64,000 bases of DNA from Thalassobaculum fulvum (GCF_014652915.1 NZ_BMZS01000002.1:168590-232589), one strand, 5' to 3'; numbered from the stretch's first letter, positions 25,790 through 35,128 are shown. The notes: generated from the letters alone by a model not told the origin. Made by a program: numbers and translations.

Positions 25790-26242
25790 CTACTCCGGCG
25801 CCATCCCCTTGGCAGTCAGTTCCTCGACCGCCCGCTCGTTCTTGGCCAGGCCCTCCAGCCCCATGCCGCGCAGCACGTGCGGCGCCTTGGTGAACTGGAT
25901 GTTGTCGTAGCCGACGATCTCGATCCGGTTGCCCCAGGGATCGAGGAAGTCGAGAAACCGGCCCGGCAGCAGCTCGACGCCGGCCGCGATCAGCGCCTGC
26001 CGGACCGCCTCCTTGTCGGTCACCACCAGGCCGAAATGCCGGCCCTCGTCGGCCGGCTGGGTCCGGCCCTTCTGCAGGGCCAGGAACTGGTCGCCGAGGT
26101 CGATGAAGGCCGAGGTCTCGCCCCTGCTGCGCAGCTCGAAGCGGAACAGCCTGCCGTAGAACTCGAGCGCCGCATCGATGTCGCCAACCTCCAGGGCGAC
26201 GTGGTTGAACCCGACGGCGCGGGCCTTCGGAGTCTCGGTCAT
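25790..26242 (-). CDS. VOC family protein (glyoxalase fold)
   Basis: A 150-residue vicinal oxygen chelate protein. FNHVALEVGDIDAALEFYGRLF gives the first beta-alpha-beta unit with a metal-ligand His, GRHFGLVVTDKEAVRQAL the second, and LDFLDPWGNRIEIVGY the terminal Glu region of glyoxalase/dioxygenase-type proteins. The reaction is unknown. A long imperfect inverted repeat 60-90 bases upstream may be its operator. Confidence 0.88.
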   Translation of the reverse strand: MTETPKARAVGFNHVALEVGDIDAALEFYGRLFRFELRSRGETSAFIDLGDQFLALQKGRTQPADEGRHFGLVVTDKEAVRQALIAAGVELLPGRFLDFLDPWGNRIEIVGYDNIQFTKAPHVLRGMGLEGLAKNERAVEELTAKGMAPE

Positions 26243-26304
26243 GGGTTCCTCCCTGGTCTCGCCGGCGCTTCGGCGCCATCGGGGTCATATGCGGACGCGC
26301 GACT

Positions 26305-26330
26305 TTAATACAAGTCTATACTTGTGTTAA
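26305..26330. promoter_or_regulatory. Imperfect 26-base inverted repeat
   Basis: TTAA-t-ACAAGT-CTAT-ACTTGT-g-TTAA: the inner arms (26310-26315, 26320-26325) are perfect and the outer arms continue the symmetry with one mismatch. It overlaps the stop codon of the CGNR gene (26316-26318) and lies upstream of the VOC gene. It could be an operator for the VOC gene or a small terminator for the CGNR gene. Confidence 0.45.
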
Positions 26331-26930
26331 CCTGGCCTTCCGCCGGTAGTGCGCCCGCCCCTTCGCGCGGTTGCCGCAACCCTGCATCGAGCACCAGCGC
26401 CGCCGCGCGCCCCGGCTCTCGTCCAGGAACAGCCAGCCGCAGCCCTCGCCGGCGCACATCCGGACGCGTGCGCGCCGGTCCGGATCGGTCAGCAGCTCGG
26501 CCGCCGAGCGCGCGATGGCGCCGAGCAGCGCGTCGGTTCCCCCATCCGTCCCGTCCGCCCAGACCACCTCGTCGCCGGAGACCCGCAGCCGCCGGCCCGC
26601 CGGCGCCCGCTCCAGGGCCCGGTTGATCTCCGCGACCGCGTCGCCGGGGACCGTCTCTGCCTTCGCTTTCGCCCGGAACACCGCCCACACCGCGTCGCGC
26701 AGCCGGCAGGCTCGGTGCAGGTCGGCAGCGGCGGGGTCGACATCGCCGGCGCCGGCGATCCGTGCCCAGGCCGCAAGGCACTCGGCGTCGGCCAGCAGCT
26801 CGACGCGACGCTCGGAGTCGTGCCAATCGACCGTGTTCGCGAAATCGAGGCACAGCACGCCGCCGATCGGCCGGTAGTTCGCTCGCAGGATATCGCTCGG
26901 GGTCATGCCGCCACCATAGGCGCGGCTCAT
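26316..26930 (-). CDS. CGNR zinc-finger / ABATE domain regulator
   Basis: A 204-residue protein with an N-terminal ABATE domain (GGVLCLDFANTVDWHDSERRVELL) and a C-terminal CGNR zinc finger: CAGEGCGWLFLDESRGA then RWCSMQGCGNRAKGRAHYRR, supplying four Cys. The family is described as putative stress-induced transcription regulators. It is divergent from azlCD across a 77-base gap holding a 16-base perfect palindrome, so autoregulation plus control of azlCD is a reasonable inference. Confidence 0.9.
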   Translation of the reverse strand: MSRAYGGGMTPSDILRANYRPIGGVLCLDFANTVDWHDSERRVELLADAECLAAWARIAGAGDVDPAAADLHRACRLRDAVWAVFRAKAKAETVPGDAVAEINRALERAPAGRRLRVSGDEVVWADGTDGGTDALLGAIARSAAELLTDPDRRARVRMCAGEGCGWLFLDESRGARRRWCSMQGCGNRAKGRAHYRRKARLTQV

Positions 26931-26953
26931 GCATGACGCCAGGATATTTGACT

Positions 26954-26978
26954 GTTTAACCGGTTAAACGGTTTGACA
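26954..26978. promoter_or_regulatory. 16-base perfect palindrome and -35 of azlC
   Basis: GTTTAACCGGTTAAAC (26954-26969) is a perfect palindrome with further partial symmetry outside. TTGACA (26973-26978) follows directly and could be the azlC -35; 17 bases on is TACCGT (26996-27001), a weak -10, which would put the transcript start almost at the azlC ATG. A protein on the palindrome would cover the promoter. Confidence 0.55.
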
Positions 26979-27007
26979 CGAGAGAACCCCGGAACTACCG
27001 TCCGCCG

Positions 27008-27733
27008 ATGACCGACCTTCCCGCCGAACCGGCGCCCAGCCGGCCCGTCGTCTTCACCCGCGACGGCTTCGCCCGCGGCTTCCGCATGGCGACGCCGCTG
27101 GCGTTGAGCGGCGTGCTGTTCAGCATCGCGTTCGGCGTGCTGGCGCGGGAGGCCGGGCTGAGCCTCGGCGAGACCGTCCTGATGAGCGCCACGGTGTTCG
27201 CCGGCGCCTCACAGATGGCCGCCCTCGACCTGTGGTCGGCGCTACCGCCGATCCTTGTGCTGGCGCTCGCCACCTTCGCCATCAACGTCCGCCACGTGGT
27301 GATGGGCGCCGCCCTGCGCCCGTGGTTCTCGAAGCTGCCGTCGTCGACCGCGCACCTGTCGCTGTGGTTCATGACCGACGCCAACTGGGCGATGGCCATG
27401 GCCGAGCACCGCCGGGGCGAGCGCGACGCCGCCATCCTGATCGGCTCCGGCATCGTCATGTGGTTCGGCTGGGTCTCAGGCAGCGCGATCGGCCATCTGG
27501 TCGGGGCGGCGCTGGGCGACCCGCGGGTCTATGGCGTCGACGTCGTGCTGCCGGCGTTCTTCGCGCTGATGCTGACCCCGCTGTGGCCGGGCCGGACCCG
27601 GGCCTGGCCGTGGGCGATCGCCGCCGGGGTCGCGGTGGCCGCGCACATGGTGCTGCCGGGCTACTGGCACGTCATCGTCGGCGGCCTCGCCGGCAGCCTA
27701 GCCGCCGCCTGGGCCGAGCGGAGGACGGCATGA
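27008..27733 (+). CDS. azlC: AzlC family branched-chain amino acid exporter, large subunit
   Basis: A 241-residue inner-membrane protein with about six helices. FRMATPLALSGVLFSIAFGVLAREAGLSL and ATVFAGASQMAALDLW are typical AzlC sequences, and FAINVRHVVMGAALRPW is the conserved third-helix region. With AzlD it exports branched-chain or related amino acids (the YgaZH type exports valine and methionine). Its stop overlaps the azlD start (ATGA). A palindrome overlaps its promoter. Confidence 0.92.
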   Translation: MTDLPAEPAPSRPVVFTRDGFARGFRMATPLALSGVLFSIAFGVLAREAGLSLGETVLMSATVFAGASQMAALDLWSALPPILVLALATFAINVRHVVMGAALRPWFSKLPSSTAHLSLWFMTDANWAMAMAEHRRGERDAAILIGSGIVMWFGWVSGSAIGHLVGAALGDPRVYGVDVVLPAFFALMLTPLWPGRTRAWPWAIAAGVAVAAHMVLPGYWHVIVGGLAGSLAAAWAERRTA

Positions 27734-28032
27734 GCCCGGAGATCCAGACGGTGGCCGCGATCCTGGTCATGGCGGCCGTCACCTACCTGACCCGGGTCGG
27801 CGGCTTCTGGCTGATGATCCTGGTGCCGGAGGGCGGGTTCGTGCGGCGCTGGCTGCACCACCTGCCGGGGGCCGTGGTGATCGCCATCCTAGCGCCGATG
27901 GCGCTGGAAGGCGGCTGGGGCGCGCCGGTGGCGATCGCCGCCGCCGTGGCCATGGCGATGCTGCGGCTCTCCGCCCTGATCGCCACCTTCGGCGCGGTGG
28001 CGCTGGTAGCGGTGTTGCGCCAGCTGATCTGA
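27730..28032 (+). CDS. azlD: AzlD family small exporter subunit
   Basis: A 100-residue, three- to four-helix membrane protein. AAVTYLTRVGGFWLM and LHHLPGAVVIAILAPMAL match AzlD/YgaH, the obligate partner of AzlC. Translationally coupled to azlC by a 4-base overlap. Confidence 0.92.
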   Translation: MSPEIQTVAAILVMAAVTYLTRVGGFWLMILVPEGGFVRRWLHHLPGAVVIAILAPMALEGGWGAPVAIAAAVAMAMLRLSALIATFGAVALVAVLRQLI

Positions 28033-28070
28033 CGCTACAAGTCTCCGGGCAGCGCGAACCGGAGGAACCA

Positions 28071-28781
28071 ATGGCCGCCGACGAGATCGACTACACCATC
28101 GAAGGCGACTTCTCGCCGATGCTGACCGTCACCCTGGATCCGGGCGAGGCAGTCCAGGCCGAGGCCGGCACCATGGTGATGATGGAGCCGGACATCGAGA
28201 TGTCGACCGAGATGCCCGGCGGCTTCTTCGGCTCGATCCTGCGCAAGGTGTCGGGCGAGACCTTCTTCATGACGTTCTTCACCAACACCGGCCGGACCCG
28301 GCGCGCGGTCTCGTTCGCCTCGCCGATGCCCGGCCAGATCCGCGCCCTCGACCTGGCCGCCGAGGGCGGCGGGTTCTACTGCCAGCGCCGCTCCTACCTG
28401 GCCAGCGCCAAGGGCATCGGCATCAGCATCGCGCTGACCAGGCGCCTGACCTCGGGCCTGTTCGGCGGCGAAGGCCTGATCCTGCAGAAGCTGGAGGGCG
28501 ACGGCTGGGCGTTCCTGGCGGCCGGCGGCACCCTGGTCGAGCGCACGCTCGGCAAGGGCGAGCGGATCACGGTCTCGACCGGCTCGCTGGTCGGCTTCTC
28601 GACGACCTGCGACTACGACATCTCGATGCAGCGCGGCATCAAGAACCTGCTGTTCGGCGGCGAGGGCCTGTTCGTCACCCACGTCACCGGGCCGGGCAAG
28701 GTGGTGGTGCAGACCCAGCCGATCGCCGACCTGGCGCTCGCCCTGCACGCCCTGGTCCCGAAGGAGAGCCACGCCGACTGA
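28071..28781 (+). CDS. AIM24 / TIGR00266 family protein
   Basis: A 236-residue beta-rich protein of the AIM24 family. AEAGTMVMMEPDIEM, GESFF-like SGETFFMTFF, GGGFYCQRRSYLAS and GKVVVQTQ are recurrent family sequences. Mitochondrial AIM24 affects cristae organisation; bacterial members have no proven function and are presumably cytoplasmic. It starts 38 bases after azlD and could share the transcript. Confidence 0.88.
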   Translation: MAADEIDYTIEGDFSPMLTVTLDPGEAVQAEAGTMVMMEPDIEMSTEMPGGFFGSILRKVSGETFFMTFFTNTGRTRRAVSFASPMPGQIRALDLAAEGGGFYCQRRSYLASAKGIGISIALTRRLTSGLFGGEGLILQKLEGDGWAFLAAGGTLVERTLGKGERITVSTGSLVGFSTTCDYDISMQRGIKNLLFGGEGLFVTHVTGPGKVVVQTQPIADLALALHALVPKESHAD

Positions 28782-28804
28782 GCGGCTTCGACGGGGGCAG
28801 CGCC

Positions 28805-30424
28805 ATGCAGTACGCGATCACCGTTCTGGCCGGGCTCGGCCTGATCTACGCCGGACTCAGGCTGCTCGCCTACAGCTATCGCCGGCTGGCCAGCCGGCGC
28901 CTCGACGCCGTGGTCAGAAGCGGCATCGGCGGCACCCTCACCCCCTGGCTGGCCGGCCTCGCGGTCGGGGCGGTCGCCCGCAACGCCGGCACCATCACCC
29001 TGACCGCCGGCGGCCTGCTGTCGACCGAGGGCGCACGCCCGTCGCGGGTGCTGGCGCTGCTGTGCGGTGCCGCGGTCGGAACGGCGTTCCTGGTGTTCCT
29101 GGTCCCCATCGCCCCCTACACGATGGGGATCGGCGTCCTGACCGTCGCCGCCATCCTGTTCCTGCTCGACATCCGGCACGCGGACCAGGCCCAGTTCGCC
29201 GGCGAGGCGGTCCTGGCCACCATCATCCTGTTCATCGGGCTGGTGACGGCGCGGTTCGGCGGCGAGGCCCTGGCTGCCGCTCCGGGCGCCAGCGACTGGC
29301 TCGCCATCCTCGCCACACCGCCGGCCGCCCTGCTCATCGGCGCCGTTCTCGGCGGGCTGACCGTGTCCGCCTGGCACGCGGCGATCCTGGTGATCGCCGT
29401 CGTCGAGCCCGGCGTGCTGGCCCCGGCGGCTGCTGCCCTCGCCCTGGCCGGCGCCCTCGCCGGCTCGACGCTCGCCGAGCTGGTCCTGCTCCGCCGGCTC
29501 GGCGGCACGGTCCGGCAGCTCGTCAACGCCCAGATCGTCCCGAGGCTCGCCGCCGCCGTGGTCGCAGTCGCCGGGCTGCTGGCGTCTGTCGGTGACGCAA
29601 CCGCACTCGCGGAGGCAGTCGGCAGTCTGTTGCACCCAACCGACGCCTTCGGCCTGGCCGTCCTATACCTCGCACTGCAGGTACTTACCGGGGTCTGCCT
29701 CTGGATCTGGATCGGGCCGCGGCTCACCGCGCTGGTCAGGCACCGGCCGGACGGCGACGAGGCACTGGCGGCGCCGCGCTACCTGTTCGACGCCGACGCG
29801 GTCGACCCGGAGACCGCCCTCGACCTGATCCGGCGCGAGCAGGACCGGATCGTCCCGCATCTCGCCCTGGTCGTGGAGTCGGCGCTGCCGGAGAACCGCG
29901 GGACCGCGACCGGGCGGGCCGAAGCGACGACCCGGGGCATCGCCGCCCTCGGGCAGGCGATCGACCGGTTCGCGACCGACCTGATCGACCGCAGCCACGA
30001 GCGCCGGCCGGTGGCCCGGGCGACCCGGGCAATGATCCGGACCAACGCGCTGATGGAGCTGAACGCCGCGCTGTCGGAGTTCGCCGTGCTGGCCCACGTG
30101 GCCGCGACCTCTCCGGCGATCGCCCCGATCGTCGACGCCATGTCGGAGAGCCTGCACGCGCTGGTCACCGCGGTCGGCGAGGCGCTAGGCGACGACCGCT
30201 CCGGCGACGACCTCGCCCTGGCGCGCGCCCTCACCGACGACCGGTCGGGCATCCTGCGGCGGCTGCGCGAGAAGGTGGGGCGATCCGACGACCTGATCGA
30301 GACCGAGGACCTGGGCTTCGTCTACCAGATGACCGGCGTGCTGGAACGCTGCGTCTGGCTGCTGCGCCATCTGGTCGACGACGAGGCGGCCACGCCCGGT
30401 GTGCCGGCCCGTCCCTCGGCCTAG
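28805..30424 (+). CDS. Na/Pi cotransporter family protein with PhoU-like tail
   Basis: A 539-residue protein. The first about 320 residues hold eight or nine hydrophobic segments of the NptA/YjbB type, with two related halves. Residues about 330-535 are a soluble helical domain that resembles PhoU. Proteins of this build move phosphate with sodium. The stop codon (30422-30424) shares CTAG with the stop of the convergent GntR gene. Confidence 0.85.
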   Translation: MQYAITVLAGLGLIYAGLRLLAYSYRRLASRRLDAVVRSGIGGTLTPWLAGLAVGAVARNAGTITLTAGGLLSTEGARPSRVLALLCGAAVGTAFLVFLVPIAPYTMGIGVLTVAAILFLLDIRHADQAQFAGEAVLATIILFIGLVTARFGGEALAAAPGASDWLAILATPPAALLIGAVLGGLTVSAWHAAILVIAVVEPGVLAPAAAALALAGALAGSTLAELVLLRRLGGTVRQLVNAQIVPRLAAAVVAVAGLLASVGDATALAEAVGSLLHPTDAFGLAVLYLALQVLTGVCLWIWIGPRLTALVRHRPDGDEALAAPRYLFDADAVDPETALDLIRREQDRIVPHLALVVESALPENRGTATGRAEATTRGIAALGQAIDRFATDLIDRSHERRPVARATRAMIRTNALMELNAALSEFAVLAHVAATSPAIAPIVDAMSESLHALVTAVGEALGDDRSGDDLALARALTDDRSGILRRLREKVGRSDDLIETEDLGFVYQMTGVLERCVWLLRHLVDDEAATPGVPARPSA

Positions 30425-31203
30425 CCGCGGTCGCCGTCGGCCCGCAGGAACCGGCCGGCGATGCTGGCCTCCATCCGCACCATGTAGTCCCGCGCCGCCA
30501 CCATGTGCTCGGCCATGATCTCGCGGGCCGCCGCCGCGTCGCCCGACTTCAGCACCCGCATCAGCCGGATCTGGTAGTGCAGCGCGGTGTCGCGCAGCGT
30601 CGGGTGCGGGGCGTCGTAGATCCGCCGGCACACCACCATCTCGCGTAGCAGGGTCTGCAGGAAGCCGCAGAACAGCCCGAGCACCGGGTTCGGGCACAGC
30701 TCGGCCAGGACGCTGTGGAAGTCGAGCTCGGCCATGCGCTGGGCGTACTCCTCCTCGCCGGTGCCCGGCGGTGCGTCGTAGACCCGCATGGTCCGCTCGA
30801 GCCGGGCAAAGTCGGCCTCGGAGAGCTGGCCGGCGACCGACGCCGCCAGTTCCGGTTCAAGTTCGCAGCGCACGTCGTAGATGTCGGTGATCGACGGCGT
30901 GCGGAACAGGAAGTAGTTGGACAGCAGCGCCATCGCCCGTTGCGGGCCGATCTCGGTCAGGAACACCCCGCCGCCGGGCCCGGTGCGGGTGCGGATCAGG
31001 CCCTGCGAGCGCAGTGCGCTCAGCGCCTCGCGGATCGAGCCCTTGGACGCCCGGAACCGCTCCATCAGCTCGCGCTCGGCCGGCAGCCGCTCGCCGGGCC
31101 GCAGGCCGCGCTCGTAGATCATGTCCTTGATCTGCTCGCTGATGGTCTCGCGCCGGCGCTGCCGGGACGCCATCAGCGGCTTCGGAGCCGCCTCGTCAGC
31201 CAT
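30421..31203 (-). CDS. GntR family regulator, FadR/FCD subfamily
   Basis: A 260-residue regulator: an N-terminal winged helix (ISEQIKDMIYERGLRPGERLPAERELMERFRASKGSIREALSALRSQGL, described in pieces at residues about 20-70) and a C-terminal all-helical FCD ligand domain with Asp/His metal ligands (DVRCELEPELA, DFHSVLAEL, HYQIRLM). The ATG at 31203 overlaps the stop of the ABC ATPase gene upstream, so the regulator is the last gene of the peptide transporter operon. The palindrome at 36958-36973 is a likely target. Confidence 0.9.
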   Translation of the reverse strand: MADEAAPKPLMASRQRRRETISEQIKDMIYERGLRPGERLPAERELMERFRASKGSIREALSALRSQGLIRTRTGPGGGVFLTEIGPQRAMALLSNYFLFRTPSITDIYDVRCELEPELAASVAGQLSEADFARLERTMRVYDAPPGTGEEEYAQRMAELDFHSVLAELCPNPVLGLFCGFLQTLLREMVVCRRIYDAPHPTLRDTALHYQIRLMRVLKSGDAAAAREIMAEHMVAARDYMVRMEASIAGRFLRADGDRG

Positions 31204-32197
31204 GGTCGCCCAAATCCGCTCCAGCCGGGGCCGTTGCATCCAGCGGGTGCCAGCAGGCGGCGAGGCTCCCGCCGTTCGGCTCCAGCGGCGGGCGGCGGTC
31301 GCGGCAGGTGGCGTCGGCGCGCGGGCAACGCGAGGCGAAGGCGCAGCCGGCCGGGGGGTTCAGCGGGTCCGGCAGCTCGGCCGGCTCGGCCTCGGCCTCG
31401 ATCCGACGGCCACCCGGCGTCGGTGCCGAGCGCATGAGCAGCGCGGTGTACGGGTGGCGCGGCCGGGCGAACAGCTCGCGCGCCGTGCCGAGTTCGACGA
31501 TCCGCCCGAAATACATCACCGCCACCCGGTCGCATACGCTTTCGATGACGCTCAGATCGTGGCTGATGAAGACGTAGGTCAAGCCGAATTCGCGCTTCAG
31601 GCGGTCGAGCAGGTTCAGGACCTGGGCCTGGACCGACACGTCGAGGGCCGAGACCGGCTCGTCGAGCACGATCACCCGGGCGTCGGCGGCCAGCGCCCGG
31701 GCGATCCCGATGCGCTGGGCCTGACCGCCGGAGAACTCGTGCGGATAGCGGTCGAGGAACTCCTCGCGCAGGCTGACCGCCGCCATCAGCTCGGCGAGCC
31801 GCTGCCGGCGCGCCGCCGCGTCGAGCCCGAGCAGCCGGCGCATCGGCGCCTCCAGCGTCTGGCGGATGGTCTTGCGCGGGTTCAGCGACGCCACCGGGTC
31901 CTGGAACACGTACTGTACCCGGCGGGCCAGCGCCCTGCGGTCGCCGCGCGCCGGTTCGGCGGTATCCTGGCCGCCGATGCTTATGGTGCCCTCGGTCGGC
32001 CGGTCCAGCCCGACCAGCATGCGCGCCAGGGTCGACTTGCCGCAGCCGGATTCGCCGACCACTCCCAGGGTCTCGCCCTCGCGGACCGCCAGGTCGGCGC
32101 CCTGCACCGCGTGCACCGCCGGCCGGCGCCGGCCGAGCAGGGTGCGGCCGCCACCGAAGGTGCGGGTCAGGCCCTCGGCCTCCAGCGCCCAGCTCAC
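31196..32197 (-). CDS. Peptide ABC transporter ATP-binding protein, DppF/OppF type
   Basis: A 333-residue ATPase with Walker A GESGCGKST, signature FSGGQAQRIGIARAL, Walker B VIVLDEPVSALDVS and the C-terminal oligopeptide extension with Cys (CAFASRCPRADATC) that can bind an Fe-S cluster in DppD/DppF proteins. The GTG at 32197 forms a GTGA overlap with the stop of the preceding gene and is preferred over a GTG 12 bases upstream. It pairs with the ATPase half of the fused protein next to it. Confidence 0.9.
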   Translation of the reverse strand: MSWALEAEGLTRTFGGGRTLLGRRRPAVHAVQGADLAVREGETLGVVGESGCGKSTLARMLVGLDRPTEGTISIGGQDTAEPARGDRRALARRVQYVFQDPVASLNPRKTIRQTLEAPMRRLLGLDAAARRQRLAELMAAVSLREEFLDRYPHEFSGGQAQRIGIARALAADARVIVLDEPVSALDVSVQAQVLNLLDRLKREFGLTYVFISHDLSVIESVCDRVAVMYFGRIVELGTARELFARPRHPYTALLMRSAPTPGGRRIEAEAEPAELPDPLNPPAGCAFASRCPRADATCRDRRPPLEPNGGSLAACWHPLDATAPAGADLGDHG

Positions 32198-34146
32198 GCC
32201 TCGCCCCACAGCGGCTTGACGCAGCGGGCGGCGCGGTCGCCGGACAGCGGGTCGCCGGACAGCGGGTCGCCGGACAGGTTGTCGAGGGAGATGTCACCAT
32301 CCCGGCAGCGCGCCTCGGCGAACGGGCAGCGCTCGGCGAAGGCACAGCCCTCGGGCAGCCGGTCGACCGCCGGCGGCAGCCCCTCGATGGCGTCCAGCCG
32401 CCGCTCCGGCTGGCCGAGCACCGGCACGCAGTCGATCAGCTTCGCCGTGTAGGGATGGGCCGGCGCGGCCAGGACCTCGGCGGTCGGGCCGATCTCGACG
32501 ATCCGGCCGGCGTACATCACCGCCACCCGGTCGCACAGCTCCGACACCACGCCGAAATCGTGGGTGATGAACAGGACGGCCGAGCCGCGTTCCTCGGACA
32601 GGCTGCGCAGCAGCTTCAGGACCTGGGCCTGCACGGTGACGTCGAGCGCCGTCGTCGGCTCGTCGGCGACGATCAGCTCCGGGTCGTTGGCCAGCGCCAT
32701 GGCAATGCAGACCCGCTGGCGCATGCCGCCCGACAGCTCGTGCGGATAGGCGTCGAACCGGGCTGCGGCCGAGGGGATCTGCACCCGCTCCAGCAGCTCG
32801 ATGGCCCTGGCCCGGGCCGCGCGGGCCGAAAGCGGCTGGTGCGCCCGCACCGCCTCCATCACCTGGTCACCGACGGTGAACAGCGGGTGCAGGGTGGTCA
32901 GGGGGTCCTGGAACACATAGGCCACCCGGCCGCCGCGCAGCCGGCGCAGCGCCTCGTCCGAGGCAGCCAGCTGGTCGTCGCCGCCGATGGTCACGCGGCC
33001 GCCGGTGATGGTGCCCGGCGGCGTCGGCACCAGGCGCAGCAGCGACAGCGCGGTGACCGACTTGCCGGAGCCGGACTCGCCGACCAGCCCGACCCGCTCG
33101 CCCGGCGCCAGCGTCAGGTCGACCCCGCCGACCGCCTTGTAGACCCGGTCGCCGGTGCGGAACTCGGTGCGCAGGCCGTCGACCGCCAGCACCGGGCCCG
33201 GCGCCGGGGCGTCCGGGATCGTATCGCGCCGCACCGCGGTGGCCGCCCCCGGGGCCGCCAGGGCGCCGGACTTCAGGCGCGGGTCGAGCACGTCGCGGAT
33301 ACCGTCGCCGACCAGATTGATGCTCATCACCAGGGCGAAGATCATCAGCCCAGGGATCACCGAGACATGCGGTGCGGTGAACAGCAGCTTGCGGCCCTCG
33401 CCGAGCATCGAGCCGAGATCGGCCTGCGGCGGCTGGGCGCCGAGGCCGAGGAACGACAGCCCGGCGGTCTCCAGGATCATCCAGCCGACGGTGGTCGACA
33501 TGGTCACCACGATGGTCGGCAGCACGTTCGGCAGCACCTCGCCGAACAGCACCGCAGGATGCGACGCGCCGGACAGCCGGGCGGCGTCGACGAACTCGCG
33601 GCGCGCGAGACCGAGGGTGATGCCGCGGATGTTGCGGGCGAAGAACGGCACGTTGACGATCGCGATGGCGTACAGCGCATTCAGCAGGCCGGGCCCGAGC
33701 ACCGCGACGATCCCGAGCGCCAGCAGGATGTAGGGGAACGCCATCACCAGGTCGATCCCGCGCATCAGCACGCTGTCCGTCGCGCCGCCGGCATAGCCGG
33801 CCACCAGCCCGATCAGCGAGCCGGCGAGCGCGGCGATCGCGGTCGCCGACAGCCCGACCAGGATCGACACCCGGGTCCCCCACAGCAGCCGCGAGAGGAT
33901 GTCGCGGCCCAGATGGTCGGTGCCGAGCAGGGCGCCTTCCGCGCCGGGCCGCAGCAGGCGCTGGGCCGGGTCGGTGACGTCGGGGTCGGGCAGCGGCAGC
34001 AGCGGCGTCAGCACCGCCAGCGCGGCGATCGCCACCAGGACCGCCAGGCCGAGCGCCGACAGCCGGTTCGCGACCAGCAGCCGGAACGGCGACGGCCGGC
34101 CGCTCGCCGCCGCTGCGGACCGCCGGCCGAGGGCGAGCGACACCAT
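32194..34146 (-). CDS. Peptide ABC transporter permease-ATPase fusion (DppC-DppD type)
   Basis: One uninterrupted 650-residue frame. Residues 1-290 are a DppC-type permease: [18 protein letters not shown], six helices and the EAA loop with [14 protein letters not shown] Pro/Ala-rich linker (about 291-318) leads to a DppD-type ATPase with Walker A GESGSGKS (356-363), signature [15 protein letters not shown], Walker [14 protein letters not shown] and a Cys-rich tail ([14 protein letters not shown]). The start overlaps the permease B stop by ATGA. Near the C-terminus a 15-base tandem repeat encodes LSGDP units. Fusion of channel and motor is known but uncommon. Confidence 0.9.
   Translation of the reverse strand: MVSLALGRRSAAAASGRPSPFRLLVANRLSALGLAVLVAIAALAVLTPLLPLPDPDVTDPAQRLLRPGAEGALLGTDHLGRDILSRLLWGTRVSILVGLSATAIAALAGSLIGLVAGYAGGATDSVLMRGIDLVMAFPYILLALGIVAVLGPGLLNALYAIAIVNVPFFARNIRGITLGLARREFVDAARLSGASHPAVLFGEVLPNVLPTIVVTMSTTVGWMILETAGLSFLGLGAQPPQADLGSMLGEGRKLLFTAPHVSVIPGLMIFALVMSINLVGDGIRDVLDPRLKSGALAAPGAATAVRRDTIPDAPAPGPVLAVDGLRTEFRTGDRVYKAVGGVDLTLAPGERVGLVGESGSGKSVTALSLLRLVPTPPGTITGGRVTIGGDDQLAASDEALRRLRGGRVAYVFQDPLTTLHPLFTVGDQVMEAVRAHQPLSARAARARAIELLERVQIPSAAARFDAYPHELSGGMRQRVCIAMALANDPELIVADEPTTALDVTVQAQVLKLLRSLSEERGSAVLFITHDFGVVSELCDRVAVMYAGRIVEIGPTAEVLAAPAHPYTAKLIDCVPVLGQPERRLDAIEGLPPAVDRLPEGCAFAERCPFAEARCRDGDISLDNLSGDPLSGDPLSGDRAARCVKPLWGEA
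32236..32280. repeat. 15-base tandem repeat, about three units, within coding sequence
   Basis: Two exact 15-base units (32236-32250, 32251-32265) and a partial third encode repeated LSGDP near the C-terminus of the fused transporter protein. It looks like recent slippage, in frame. Confidence 0.7.
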
Positions 34147-35090
34147 CAGCGCAGCCTCGGGTCGACCAGCGTCTGGGCGACGTCGGCCAGCAGATTGAAC
34201 AGCACGTAGCTGGCCGCCACCACCAGCACCCCGCCCTGCACCAGCAGCAGGTCGCGGGTGGCGATGGCGTTGACCAGCATCCGGCCGATGCCCGGCCACT
34301 GGAACACGGTCTCGATGTAGACGGCACCGCCGAGCACGAAGCCGGCCTGGATGCCGATGACCGGGATCACCGCCACCAGGGCGGCCTTGAACGCGTGCCA
34401 GTAGACGACGCGGCGCTCCGACAGGCCCTTGGCGCGGGCGGTGCGGATATAGTCCTGGCGCAGCACCTCCAGCATCGCCGCCCGGGTCAGCCGGGCGATC
34501 ACCGCGGTCGCCACCACCGCGAGGGTGACCGCCGGCATGGCCAGGTGGGCCAGCAGGTCGGGCAGGTCGCCGCCGCCGTAGATCGCGAACATCCCGGACG
34601 CCGGCAGCCAGCGCAGCTGCACGGCGAACAGCATGATCAGCAGCAGGCCGAGCCAGAACGACGGGGTCGAGATGCCGACCAGCACCAGGAAGGTGACGAC
34701 CCGGTCGGTCCAGCCGAACTGCCGGACCGCCGCGGCGATCCCGGCGATCAGCCCGAGCACCGCGCACAGCAGCAGCGCGCTGCCGGCCAGCACCAGGGTG
34801 GCGCCGAACCGCTCGAACACCTCGTCGGCGACCGGCCGGTTCAGGGCGTAGCTGCGTCCCAGGTCGCCCTGCAGCAGGTTGCCGAGCCAGGTGAAGTACT
34901 GCTGCACCAGCGGCTGGTCGAGGCCGAGCTGGCGGTTCAGCCGGGCGATGTTCTCCGGCGTGGCGTAGCTGCCGAGGATCGCGGTCGCCGGGTCGCCCGG
35001 GATCATCGCCATCATCGCGAACACGATGACCGACAGCCCGAACAGGATCGGGACGGCGACGACCAGGCGCTTGCCGATGTAGCTCCACAT
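34146..35090 (-). CDS. Peptide ABC transporter permease, DppB type
   Basis: A 314-residue inner-membrane permease. MWSYIGKRLVVAVPILFGLSVIVF and the periplasmic GDPATAILGSYATPENIARLNRQLGL region are diagnostic of DppB/OppB; QDYIRTARAKGLSERRVVYWHAFK is the EAA loop that contacts the ATPases. It leads the minus-strand dppB-dppCD-dppF-gntR run and is separated from the binding-protein gene by a 220-base repeat-filled gap. Confidence 0.92.
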   Translation of the reverse strand: MWSYIGKRLVVAVPILFGLSVIVFAMMAMIPGDPATAILGSYATPENIARLNRQLGLDQPLVQQYFTWLGNLLQGDLGRSYALNRPVADEVFERFGATLVLAGSALLLCAVLGLIAGIAAAVRQFGWTDRVVTFLVLVGISTPSFWLGLLLIMLFAVQLRWLPASGMFAIYGGGDLPDLLAHLAMPAVTLAVVATAVIARLTRAAMLEVLRQDYIRTARAKGLSERRVVYWHAFKAALVAVIPVIGIQAGFVLGGAVYIETVFQWPGIGRMLVNAIATRDLLLVQGGVLVVAASYVLFNLLADVAQTLVDPRLR

Positions 35091-35128
35091 GCGGCGGCTA
35101 TCCTAACGTCACGGCGCGCGGCGGCGGG

